A DNA stretch of 5,764 nt from Candidatus Krumholzibacteriia bacterium (GCA_028718575.1 JAQULN010000207.1:1-5764); one strand, 5' to 3'; shown: positions 1 to 5,764, numbered from the stretch's first letter. Translations and numbers: made by a program. Notes: generated by a model from the sequence alone, not told the origin.

Positions 1-1444
1 GGACCAGTCGTATCTCGGTGCGCGGGTTGAACGGGTTGGGAGCGGCGTGCACGGCCAGCGGAATCCAGCGCGCCGGCACCGCGGTGGATTCGAGCGCGGC
101 CAGCGCAGCCTGGGCGTTCACCTTGACGCCCAGCGGCTGGTCATAAACTACAGTTTGGCCTGTATCCAGGAGAAGCTGGCGCACCGCGGCCGGGCCCAGT
201 TGCGGCGCCCGGCAGCGGACCAGCCCGCAGACGCCGGCGACCAGCGGACACGCCATGCTCGTACCGTCGGCGTACATGTACGGATTGCTGCCGTCCCAGC
301 TGTAAAGCAGCATGTACAACCACTGGGTCAGCAGGTCCCAACTGTAATTCGTCTGGATGGTCGCCCAGATCTGGCTGCCGGGGGCGTTGACCGTCACCCA
401 GTGGCCGTAGGTGGAGTAACTGGCGCGCTGTCCGCTTGCGTCGGTGGCGCCGACCGAGATCACGCCCGTGCAGGCGGCCGGGTACATCAGCGATGCATCG
501 TTGTTGTTGCCGGCCGCTGCGACGCAGACGATGCCGGCGGCGAGGGCCTGGTCGACCAGGTCCTGGAAGAACGCGGCCGCGCCTCCGTCACCGGGACCGC
601 CGAAGCTCATGCTGATCACGTCGGCGCCGCTTGTGATGGCGTAGATGAACGCCGTGGTGATCGCCGCGTCGGTGAATTCGCTGGCCGCGTTGGTGACCTT
701 GAGCGGCATGACGAGGCAGCCCGGTGCGGCGCCGGCGATGCCGATCCCGTTGTTCGTCGCCGCCGCGGCGATGCCGGCGCAGTGGGTGCCGTGCCAACCC
801 ACGTCCATGCCCATCTCATAGTACGGATCGGGCCGGGCGTCGGCATCCTGGTTGCCGCAATCCCAGCCGCGTACGTCGTCGATGAAACCGTTGCCGTCGT
901 CGTCGATCCCGTTGCCGGGGATCTCGCCCTGGTTGATCCAGCACTTGGCCGCCAGATCGGGGTGGGACCAGTCCACGCCGGTGTCGATGATGGCGATGAC
1001 CGTACTCGGGTCGCCGGTCTCGAGATCCCAGGCTTCGGGCAGCGCCACGCCCGCGGCGTTGCCGGGTTGCAGATACCATTGGGTGCCGAAGTAGGGGTCG
1101 TTGGGGACCCAGAACAACGATCGCGTGCCGTTGACCATGGCGGCCACCACACCGGGCAGCGCCCTGAGGTCGCGGCAGGCCGCGGCGGGGTCGGCGGCGC
1201 CTTCGAGCAAGAGATACCGCCGGGCGAGCGGCGAGCGAGCGCCGGCCGGCACCAGCCAGCGGGCGCTGAGATCATGGTCCCGCAGCGCCGCGAGCAGCGC
1301 CGGGTCGGCGGCCTGCGGTCGATCGTCGCGGGCGGTAAGCAGCGCCGAGTCGTCGATGGCGATGAGGACACCTTGGCCTGCGGGCGCCGCCAGCAGCGAG
1401 GGGCAGAGCGCGAGGCTCCAAAACAAGGCGATCACAAGACGCAT
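1..1444 (-). CDS. Secreted thermitase-like S8 subtilase with C-terminal sorting domain (partial, C-terminus cut off)
   Basis: A subtilisin-family serine endopeptidase, probably acting outside the cell; 481 residues are visible. Residues 1-20 form a Sec signal peptide (MRLVIALFWSLALC, then SLLAA as likely signal peptidase I site). Residues ~21-115 look like a propeptide, ending in a PNDPYF..QWYL boundary typical of the family. The catalytic domain (~116-450) carries Asp154 (AIIDTGVD), His218 (WHGTHCAG), oxyanion Asn313 (AAAGNNN) and Ser396 (DGTSMACP), so it should be active. HGTHCAGIAAA followed by TNN..GIAG closely resembles thermitase. An acidic loop at 179-190 (GIDDDGNGFIDD) sits between Asp and His and probably binds calcium. 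After the catalytic domain, APNPFNPRTEI at 468-478 begins a FlgD-like/type IX sorting-type domain that continues past position 1. I chose ATG at 1444 because AAGGGGG lies 8 nt upstream; an adjacent in-frame GTG at 1447 is possible. Family call is firm; substrate is unknown. Confidence 0.95.
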   Translation of the reverse strand, partial: MRLVIALFWSLALCPSLLAAPAGQGVLIAIDDSALLTARDDRPQAADPALLAALRDHDLSARWLVPAGARSPLARRYLLLEGAADPAAACRDLRALPGVVAAMVNGTRSLFWVPNDPYFGTQWYLQPGNAAGVALPEAWDLETGDPSTVIAIIDTGVDWSHPDLAAKCWINQGEIPGNGIDDDGNGFIDDVRGWDCGNQDADARPDPYYEMGMDVGWHGTHCAGIAAAATNNGIGIAGAAPGCLVMPLKVTNAASEFTDAAITTAFIYAITSGADVISMSFGGPGDGGAAAFFQDLVDQALAAGIVCVAAAGNNNDASLMYPAACTGVISVGATDASGQRASYSTYGHWVTVNAPGSQIWATIQTNYSWDLLTQWLYMLLYSWDGSNPYMYADGTSMACPLVAGVCGLVRCRAPQLGPAAVRQLLLDTGQTVVYDQPLGVKVNAQAALAALESTAVPARWIPLAVHAAPNPFNPRTEIRLV

Positions 1445-1452
1445 CACGGTCG

Positions 1453-1459
1453 CCCCCTT
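1453..1459 (-). promoter_or_regulatory. Ribosome binding site of the subtilase
   Basis: AAGGGGG on the minus strand lies 8 nt before the ATG at 1444. This spacing favours ATG over the GTG one codon earlier, which would leave only 5 nt. Confidence 0.6.
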
Positions 1460-1490
1460 GGTTTGAGGTTGGACATTCAGGATACCACAG

Positions 1491-1517
1491 CCGCCCCCGC
1501 CGCGGGGCGGTTTTTCT
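1491..1517 (+). terminator. Intrinsic terminator-like hairpin with T-run in the divergent intergenic region
   Basis: A perfect 7-bp all-G/C stem, CCGCCCC (1491-1497) with GGGGCGG (1504-1510), closes a 6-nt loop and is followed at once by TTTTTCT (1511-1517). This is the classic form of a Rho-independent terminator read on the plus strand. No plus-strand gene lies upstream in the window: the region to the left is antisense to the subtilase. In the minus direction the stem is not followed by a T-run, so for the subtilase transcript it could only be a 5' leader hairpin. Activity is inferred from shape alone. Confidence 0.5.
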
Positions 1518-1550
1518 GCACGATTCGACGTGGCCGGGGACCGGCGGATC

Positions 1551-1559
1551 TGCTAGCCT
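1551..1559 (+). promoter_or_regulatory. Candidate extended -10 promoter for the miniprotein-DUF362-DUF6599 operon
   Basis: TGCTAGCCT contains a TGN extension followed by TAGCCT, which fits TAnnnT. It lies ~70 nt before the miniprotein start and downstream of the terminator-like hairpin. At the expected -35 distance (around 1531-1536) I see only TGGCCG, a poor match to TTGACA. Start of transcription would be near 1566. This rests on one short motif in GC-rich DNA. Confidence 0.3.
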
Positions 1560-1582
1560 TATGCGCCACAGCGACAACGGTC

Positions 1583-1607
1583 GGCCGCGGGCCTTCCGCG
1601 CGCGGCC
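1583..1607 (+). other. GC-rich hairpin in the leader of the miniprotein operon
   Basis: GGCCGCG (1583-1589) can pair perfectly with CGCGGCC (1601-1607) around an 11-nt loop. The stem ends six bases before the AGAGGAG ribosome binding site at 1614. It would lie in the mRNA leader if transcription starts near 1566. Such stems arise by chance in DNA of this composition, so any regulatory role is speculation. Confidence 0.25.
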
Positions 1608-1613
1608 GCAACA

Positions 1614-1620
1614 AGAGGAG
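1614..1620 (+). promoter_or_regulatory. Ribosome binding site fixing the miniprotein start
   Basis: AGAGGAG lies 7 nt before ATG 1628. The reading frame is open far upstream, antisense to the subtilase, so this near-ideal site decides that translation starts at 1628. Confidence 0.75.
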
Positions 1621-1627
1621 AAACCCC

Positions 1628-1756
1628 ATGGGAGACAAGGGAAGCAAGGACAAGGGGCAGAAAGAGCCCAAGAAGGCGGCAAAACACACGCTGAAGGAGA
1701 AGAAGAAGCTCAAGGAGGAAAAGAAGAAAAACAAGGTAACCGGTCTTGTGCGTTGA
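1628..1756 (+). CDS. Lysine-rich 42-residue miniprotein, function unknown
   Basis: Encodes 42 residues starting MGDKGSKDKG and ending VTGLVR. Sixteen are lysine and one is arginine, against six acidic residues, giving a net charge near +11. There is no signal peptide, membrane segment or cysteine, so it should be cytoplasmic. The middle (~20-34) is a run of K/E-rich residues that could form a charged helix; the ends look disordered. I recall similar short MGDKG..K-type proteins annotated as hypothetical in many bacteria, but cannot search here. Nucleic-acid or ribosome binding is a guess from charge alone. Start is set by AGAGGAG 7 nt upstream. It is 37 nt before the DUF362 gene on the same strand with no terminator between, so co-transcription is likely. 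AAG/AAA-rich codons make it stand out against the GC-rich surroundings, as its composition demands. Confidence 0.8.
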   Translation: MGDKGSKDKGQKEPKKAAKHTLKEKKKLKEEKKKNKVTGLVR

Positions 1757-1781
1757 CCGTAGACCACGCGCGTACACGAGC

Positions 1782-1787
1782 AGGAGG
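1782..1787 (+). promoter_or_regulatory. Ribosome binding site of the DUF362 gene
   Basis: AGGAGG lies 6 nt before ATG 1794. It supports this start over the in-frame ATG at 1821, which has only weak purine-rich sequence ahead of it. Confidence 0.75.
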
Positions 1788-1793
1788 TTGCCG

Positions 1794-3002
1794 ATGAACA
1801 GCGCGCCCGGGTATGGATCGATGCAACGCTGGTGGGAACTCAAGCGCCGGGATTTCCTGAAGCTGAGCGCGGCGGCCAGCGCGGGCCTCGTGCTGGGCCG
1901 GCCGTCGTTCGGAAAGGAACAGGCGGCCGCGCCGCCCGCCCGCGCCCAGACTAACATCGACGCCGTGAAGGACGCACCGCGGGTCGCGTCGTCGCTGCCC
2001 GGGCCGTTGCCCGGCCGGGTGGTCGCCGTCACCGATGAACACGTCGTCGTCGACGGCACAGTCGACAAGGCCGCGGTCGCCGCGATGTTCGCGCGTGGAC
2101 TGCAAACGCTGACCGGCCGCGACAACCAGGGCAGCTTCGAGCTGCTGCTGCGGCGCGACGACGTCGTTGGTATCAAGCCCAATCCCGTCGGCGCCGGTTT
2201 GATCTCGACGCGGCACGAGGTGGTCGACGCGATCATCGACTGGTTGACCGGATGCGGACTGCCGCGCGGCAATATCGTCATCTGGGACCGCTTCGAGTCG
2301 ATGTTGCTGGAAGCGGGCTTCACGCCTGAGCGCTATCCAGGCGTCGGCATCGAAGCCTTGCAGATCATCGACGAGAACTTCGATCCCGAAAGCGGCGACA
2401 CCACCGGTTACCTGGCAGCCGACGGCCGCCACCTGAGTTGCGACCGCTTCGACCCGGAGGTCGTCTACTGGGCCGACTGCGAGGCGCCGCAGGATGCCGC
2501 CTACTTGAACCAACACGTCTTCAACGATCAGCGCTCGCCATTCGGCAAGCTGCTGACGCAACGGTTGACCAAAATCATCAACGTGCCGGTCTTCAAGAAC
2601 ACGGGCAACGGGATCAGCATGGCCACCAAGAACATCGGCTACGGCGCCATCGCCAACACCGGCCGCCTGCATCGGCCGCTGTTCTTCGACGTCTGCACCG
2701 AGGTGCTGGCGTTTCCGGTGATCCGCGACAAACTGGTCCTGAATGTAACCGACGGCATTCGCGGCCAGTACGACGGCGGCCCGGGTCCGAACGCCGGCTT
2801 CATCTACGATCACAAGACGTTGTACCTGGCGACCGATCCGATCGCCCTGGACCGCACGTGCCACGATTTACTCGTCGCCAAGCGCAAACAGATGCAGGTC
2901 GACGTGAACGAGCATCCTCGATTCACCGAGTACCTGCGCTACGGGGAGCGCCTGGGGCTGGGGATCGCCGACCCGGCGCGGATCGAGGTCGTGACGGTAT
3001 GA
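1794..3002 (+). CDS. Tat-exported DUF362 domain protein
   Basis: A 402-residue protein of the DUF362 family, whose biochemical role is not established. The N-terminus has a twin-arginine signal: KRRDFLK at residues 17-23, then a hydrophobic stretch ASAGLVLG (~28-35). It is therefore probably folded, perhaps with a cofactor, before export to the periplasm. Family hallmarks are DVVGIKPNPVG (~123-133), an ISTRHEVVDAIIDWL segment (137-151), KNTGNGISMATKNIGYG (268-284) with NTGRLH after it, and a C-terminal YLATDPIALDRTCHDLL block (344-360). The five cysteines (154, 206, 229, 301, 356) are scattered, with no CxxC ferredoxin-like cluster such as some DUF362 proteins carry. Its stop overlaps the start of the next gene as ATGA, implying translational coupling with the DUF6599-like protein. 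Family and export are well supported; substrate or partner is unknown. Confidence 0.9.
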   Translation: MNSAPGYGSMQRWWELKRRDFLKLSAAASAGLVLGRPSFGKEQAAAPPARAQTNIDAVKDAPRVASSLPGPLPGRVVAVTDEHVVVDGTVDKAAVAAMFARGLQTLTGRDNQGSFELLLRRDDVVGIKPNPVGAGLISTRHEVVDAIIDWLTGCGLPRGNIVIWDRFESMLLEAGFTPERYPGVGIEALQIIDENFDPESGDTTGYLAADGRHLSCDRFDPEVVYWADCEAPQDAAYLNQHVFNDQRSPFGKLLTQRLTKIINVPVFKNTGNGISMATKNIGYGAIANTGRLHRPLFFDVCTEVLAFPVIRDKLVLNVTDGIRGQYDGGPGPNAGFIYDHKTLYLATDPIALDRTCHDLLVAKRKQMQVDVNEHPRFTEYLRYGERLGLGIADPARIEVVTV

Positions 3003-3904
3003 AAGCGGCAACGGCCGCTTGGCTGCTGTTGGCGGCGGTATGGGGCGGCGCGGCCTGCGGCGCCCCCGCCGACCGAGCCGGTGAAATGCCACCGATCGCC
3101 GCGCAAACGTCCGCCGCGGTGGGCGATGTCCTGGCGCAGGACGGCGACTTGTACTTCGCCCCCAACGGACTGTACGGCTACATCAACGGCGGCGCCGAAC
3201 TATACTTGGAATTCGGCTTCGTCGGACTTGACGTCAAGCATTACCGCGTCGAGATCGCCGGCAAGGTTCACGACCTCGCCGTCGAATCATATCGCATGAC
3301 CGATCCGGCGGCGGCTCTCGGCATCTACCTCGCGCGCAAAGGTCGCGAGACGCCGACCGCGGAGCTCGCCGCGCGCCACACCGCCAATTCTTACCAGCTC
3401 CTGGCCGTCCAGGGCACACTGTTCCTGCAGGTCAACAATTTCGGGGGCGACTCCGTCTGCCTGCCGGCCATGACCACACTGGCGGCGTCACACTTGGCGA
3501 GCGAGCCGCCCGTGCCGCCATTGGGGATCTGGGACCTGTTGCCGGCCGCGGGCCGCGTGCCGGGCAGCGAATTCCTGCTGCGCGGGCGCTTCGCATTGCA
3601 GCCGATCTACACGTTCGGCGAAGGGGACGTGCTGCTGCTGGAAGAAACCGGCGCGCTGGCGGCCGGCGCCCGCTACAGCGGCGGCCCGGGCGGGGACGTG
3701 ACGCGGATCGCCGTGGTGTATGGCGCGGCGCAGGATGCGCGCCGGGCGCTTGCCAACCTGCGCGCGCAACGGGATCCGTACCTCGAGGTCGTGCGCGCCG
3801 ACCTGCAGCGCCTTGTCCTGCGCGACTACGCGGGCAAGTACTCGGTCATCTGCCTCGTGGACTGGGGACTGGAGATCACGCTCTCGCTCGCGGCCGCGCC
3901 GTGA
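2999..3904 (+). CDS. DUF6599-like exported protein, function unknown
   Basis: A 301-residue protein with an N-terminal export signal: MKAATAAWLLLAAVWGGAAC. Cys20 follows GAA, a poor lipobox (no leucine at -3), so it may be a lipoprotein or be cut by signal peptidase I shortly after. The mature part holds LYGYINGGAELYLEFGF (58-74), then VESYRMTDPAAALGIYLARKG (95-115), which I recognise as the DUF6599 pattern (YINGGAELY, later xxM..P..A.GIY). The rest (~130-301) is predicted mixed alpha/beta with LFLQVNNFGGDSV (141-153) and a C-terminal YSVICLVDWGLEITLSL segment. No catalytic motif is evident. It starts inside the DUF362 stop codon (ATGA), with GAGG 10 nt upstream, so it depends on translation of the previous gene. 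Both products should meet in the envelope. Family assignment is from memory of the motif; function is unknown. Confidence 0.8.
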   Translation: MKAATAAWLLLAAVWGGAACGAPADRAGEMPPIAAQTSAAVGDVLAQDGDLYFAPNGLYGYINGGAELYLEFGFVGLDVKHYRVEIAGKVHDLAVESYRMTDPAAALGIYLARKGRETPTAELAARHTANSYQLLAVQGTLFLQVNNFGGDSVCLPAMTTLAASHLASEPPVPPLGIWDLLPAAGRVPGSEFLLRGRFALQPIYTFGEGDVLLLEETGALAAGARYSGGPGGDVTRIAVVYGAAQDARRALANLRAQRDPYLEVVRADLQRLVLRDYAGKYSVICLVDWGLEITLSLAAAP

Positions 3905-3932
3905 CGGGAGTCGGCCCCGTCGCTTACGTTTT
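3903..3932 (+). terminator. Weak hairpin in the convergent gap, possible operon terminator
   Basis: GACGGG (3903-3908) pairs with CCCGTC (3916-3921) around a 7-nt loop, overlapping the DUF6599-like stop. The only T-run, TTTT at 3929-3932, comes 7 nt after the stem, later than in good intrinsic terminators. In the opposite direction no T-run follows. It may end the plus-strand operon before the head-on regulator gene, but the shape is poor. Confidence 0.3.
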
Positions 3933-3933
3933 C

Positions 3934-5319
3934 TCAACGCCGGCCGAACTTCTTCAACCGATAGATCAGCACGTGGCGCGGCAACCCCAGGTAGGCGGCT
4001 GCCTGCGTCTTGTTGCCGCCGCAGTGCGCCAGCGCGCGCTGGATCAGTTCCCGCTCGAGCTTGGGGAGGTTCAGGCCGCCTTCGGGCAATGGGCCCACCA
4101 AAGGCGCGGTCGCGGCGTCGGCCGGCCGGCCGGCGCGCGAACCGACGGCCGTGGCGCCGCTCAGGCCGGCGGCGCTCTCGACGCGGTCCAGGTCGTCTAG
4201 CCCGAGCACATCCCGCCGGCGCAGCGCGATGAGCCGTTGGTTCAGGTTGCGCAGTTCGCGCGCGTTGCCCTGCCAGGGGCGCGCCGCCAGGTCGGCCAGC
4301 AAACTTGCTTCGGTGCGCACGTCCGCGCCGCCGTGCAACTTGGTGAAATGCTCCCATAACACGGCGATGTCTTCGGGCCGCTCGCGCAACGGGGGCACGC
4401 GTAGCACGATGATGGCGATGCGGTAATACAAATCCTCGCGAAACGCGCCGTCGCGGGCGGCGGCCACGAGATCTCGGTTGGTGGCGCAGATCAAGCGGAA
4501 GTCGACGTCCACCGGCCGCGTGCCGCCGACGGGGTCCACCTGGCGCAGTTCCAACGCGCGCAGCAATTTCGGCTGCAGAGCCGGCGGCAACTCGCCGATC
4601 TCGTCGAGCAGCAGCGTGCCGCCGTGGGCGGCGCGGATACGGCCGCCGTGGTCGCGGTCGGCGCCGGTGAACGCACCCCGCACGTGACCGAAGAGTTCCG
4701 ACGCCATCAACTCGCCGGTCAACGAGCCGCAGTTGACCGCCACCAGCGGTCCTTCCCACCGCGGGCTCGCGTCGTGCACGAGCCGGGCGATCAACTCCTT
4801 GCCCGTGCCGCTTTCGCCGGTGATCAGCACGGGCGCGTCGGTGGCGGCCGCCCGGCGTGCCGCGTCGACCAACTCGGCCATCGCGCGCGAGCGGTAGACC
4901 AGCCCGGCGTCCGCCTGCCGCCGGCGCAGCAGCTCGCGCAGATTGGCGTTGTCGCGGCGCAGCGCGCTCTCGGCCAGCGCCCTGTCCACCGCGACGAGCA
5001 GTTCGGCGCGCTCGAAGGGTTTTAGCAAGTACGACGCCGCCCCTAGCTGCATGGCCGCGACCGCCTGGCTGACGGTGCCGTGCGCCGTCAACACGATCAC
5101 AGGCACGCCCGAAGGCAACACCGCCTGCAGGACGTCCATGCCGTCGCGACCGGGCATTTTCATGTCGGTCACGACAAGGTCGAACCGTTCGCGCTCGCAG
5201 ATCATCAGCCCCTCTGTGGCCGAGGCAGCGTCCGTTACGCCGTGACCGGCCTCCCGCAGGATGAAGCCGACCACCTCGCGCAAGTTGCGGTCGTCGTCGA
5301 TCAGCAGCACATGCGCCAT
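3934..5319 (-). CDS. Sigma-54-dependent NtrC-family response regulator
   Basis: A complete 461-residue cytoplasmic transcription activator in three parts. The receiver domain (~1-118) has acidic residues Asp8-Asp10, phospho-acceptor Asp52 (VVTDMKMPG), Thr78 and Lys100. The AAA+ domain (~140-370) has Walker A GESGTGKE (168-175), the sigma-54 contact loop GAFTGA (215-220), Walker B LLLDE (236-240), sensor I ATNRD (279-283), arginine-finger region REDLYYR (294-300) and sensor II GNARELRN (351-358). A linker rich in A, G and P (~380-415) leads to a Fis-type helix-turn-helix (~418-460: NKTQAAAYLGLPRHVLIYRLKK). All residues needed for phosphorylation, ATP hydrolysis and sigma-54 engagement are present, so it should activate transcription when phosphorylated. 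Start ATG 5319 has GGAAAGG 5 nt upstream. The kinase gene ends 2 nt before it. NtrC/AtoC/ZraR-type call is firm; the regulated genes are not identifiable here. Confidence 0.96.
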   Translation of the reverse strand: MAHVLLIDDDRNLREVVGFILREAGHGVTDAASATEGLMICERERFDLVVTDMKMPGRDGMDVLQAVLPSGVPVIVLTAHGTVSQAVAAMQLGAASYLLKPFERAELLVAVDRALAESALRRDNANLRELLRRRQADAGLVYRSRAMAELVDAARRAAATDAPVLITGESGTGKELIARLVHDASPRWEGPLVAVNCGSLTGELMASELFGHVRGAFTGADRDHGGRIRAAHGGTLLLDEIGELPPALQPKLLRALELRQVDPVGGTRPVDVDFRLICATNRDLVAAARDGAFREDLYYRIAIIVLRVPPLRERPEDIAVLWEHFTKLHGGADVRTEASLLADLAARPWQGNARELRNLNQRLIALRRRDVLGLDDLDRVESAAGLSGATAVGSRAGRPADAATAPLVGPLPEGGLNLPKLERELIQRALAHCGGNKTQAAAYLGLPRHVLIYRLKKFGRR

Positions 5320-5321
5320 CG

Positions 5322-5764
5322 TTACCTTTCCGCGGCGGCGGGCAGGCGCACGAGCACCCGAGCGCCGCCCTGGTCGTTGCGGTCGACGGTCACGTCGCCG
5401 CCGTGATCGCGCGCCACGCGCAGACTCGTCGCCAGGCCGAGTCCCGTACCGCCGGAACGCGTCGTGAAGAACGGCGTGCCGAGGTTGCGCAGGGCGTCGT
5501 CTGCAAAGCCGGGACCGTTGTCGTCGATGGTGATCTGCCAGTCGCGACCGCAGCGCGCAATCACGAGGCGCACCGCGCCTGCCGGCGCCGGGCCGGCCGC
5601 TTCGGCGGCGTTGAGCCCGAGGTTCAACAGCAGCTGGCGGATCTGGGCGAGATCGCCGTCGCAGGCATGGGCCTGCGGCGGAACCTCGACGGCCATGCGC
5701 GGCGCCGCGGGGCGGTGGGCCAGCAGATCGCCGAGGCGGTACAACTCGTCGCCGAGGTCGAAGC
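5322..5764 (-). CDS. Sensor histidine kinase, C-terminal ATPase domain (partial, N-terminus cut off)
   Basis: The last 146 residues of a sensor kinase that enters from the right edge already in frame (FDLGDELYRL). It contains a GHKL-type ATP-binding domain. The N box is LLLNLGLNAAEAA, with the Mg-binding Asn at visible residue 51. The G1 box is DDNGPGF (80-86), the F box TPFFTTRSGG (96-105), and the G2 box GTGLGLATS (105-113). The phospho-accepting helix pair with its H box and any sensor or membrane part lie outside the window. The TTFF-like F box and compact end resemble NtrB/AtoS/ZraS-type kinases that partner sigma-54 activators. It ends with TAA 2 nt before the response regulator on the same strand, so the two are almost certainly a cognate pair made from one mRNA whose promoter is outside the window. 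The signal sensed cannot be inferred. Confidence 0.93.
   Translation of the reverse strand, partial: FDLGDELYRLGDLLAHRPAAPRMAVEVPPQAHACDGDLAQIRQLLLNLGLNAAEAAGPAPAGAVRLVIARCGRDWQITIDDNGPGFADDALRNLGTPFFTTRSGGTGLGLATSLRVARDHGGDVTVDRNDQGGARVLVRLPAAAER
5325..5331 (-). promoter_or_regulatory. Ribosome binding site of the response regulator
   Basis: GGAAAGG on the minus strand lies 5 nt before ATG 5319 and inside the last codons of the kinase gene. Ribosomes finishing the kinase are thus placed directly at the regulator start. Confidence 0.55.

Noticed and set aside
1531..1545. GG-N10-GC spacing (TGGCCGGGGACCGGC) as a sigma-54 promoter for the operon
   Set aside because: Only the GG and GC dinucleotides match; the TT before GC and the AC after TGGC are missing. 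Such spacing is expected by chance in DNA this GC-rich, and no enhancer repeats are seen nearby.
47..1627. Very long plus-strand open frame upstream of and in frame with the miniprotein
   Set aside because: It lies antisense to the subtilase, which has a full signal peptide and catalytic tetrad. The frame is open only because of high GC codon bias. Its translation is Arg/Gly/Ala/Val-rich with no domain, and the real start is ATG 1628 with its own ribosome binding site.
1445..1627. tRNA, small RNA gene or riboswitch in the divergent intergenic region
   Set aside because: Only two short hairpins and a promoter-like motif are visible; there is no cloverleaf, no conserved aptamer pattern that I recognise, and the space is only 183 bp.
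1710..2864. 384-residue minus-strand open frame opposite the DUF362 gene
   Set aside because: It overlaps the well-supported DUF362 gene over nearly its whole length, has no recognisable motif and no ribosome binding site, and is a mirror of GC-rich codon use.
4119..4135. Palindromic run of GGCC/CCGG repeats
   Set aside because: It lies within the regulator gene and simply encodes part of the Ala/Gly/Arg/Pro-rich linker between the AAA+ and Fis domains; no sign of a mobile or regulatory element.
3488..4759. 423-residue minus-strand open frame spanning the DUF6599-like and regulator genes
   Set aside because: It crosses both the convergent gap and the regulator in another frame, and is extremely Arg/Ala/Gly-rich, which is typical of an out-of-frame shadow.

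Overview
This GC-rich window holds six protein-coding genes, two of them cut by the window edges, and no RNA genes, CRISPR arrays or mobile elements that I can see. The organism cannot be named from the sequence. The secreted subtilase reaches a C-terminal PNPFNP motif of the FlgD-like/type IX-sorting kind just before the window edge. That motif, the high GC, a Tat-exported DUF362 protein, a DUF6599-like protein and an NtrC-type two-component pair together suggest an uncultured Gram-negative bacterium of the FCB superphylum or a neighbouring candidate phylum (Krumholzibacteriota/Eisenbacteria-like). This placement is inference.

Layout: (1) Positions 1-1444, minus strand: an exported thermitase-like S8 serine protease with signal peptide, propeptide and complete catalytic tetrad, running off the left edge in its C-terminal sorting domain. 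(2) Positions 1445-1627: a divergent intergenic region with an intrinsic-terminator-like hairpin and T-run facing right, a candidate extended -10 promoter, and a leader hairpin ahead of a strong ribosome binding site. (3) Positions 1628-3904, plus strand: a probable three-gene operon. It encodes a 42-residue lysine-rich miniprotein, a Tat-exported DUF362 protein, and a DUF6599-like exported protein whose start overlaps the DUF362 stop as ATGA. (4) Positions 3905-3933: a 29-bp convergent gap with a weak hairpin. (5) Positions 3934-5764, minus strand: a sigma-54-dependent NtrC-family response regulator directly downstream of its probable histidine kinase, of which only the C-terminal ATPase domain lies in the window.

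How they fit together: kinase and regulator are adjacent on one strand (2-nt gap) and almost certainly form a cognate phosphorelay acting on sigma-54 promoters. I see no convincing sigma-54 promoter or activator site in the window, so their target is unknown. The DUF362 and DUF6599-like proteins are both predicted to be exported and are translationally coupled, so they probably act together in the cell envelope on an unknown task. The protease is divergently transcribed and need not be related to them.
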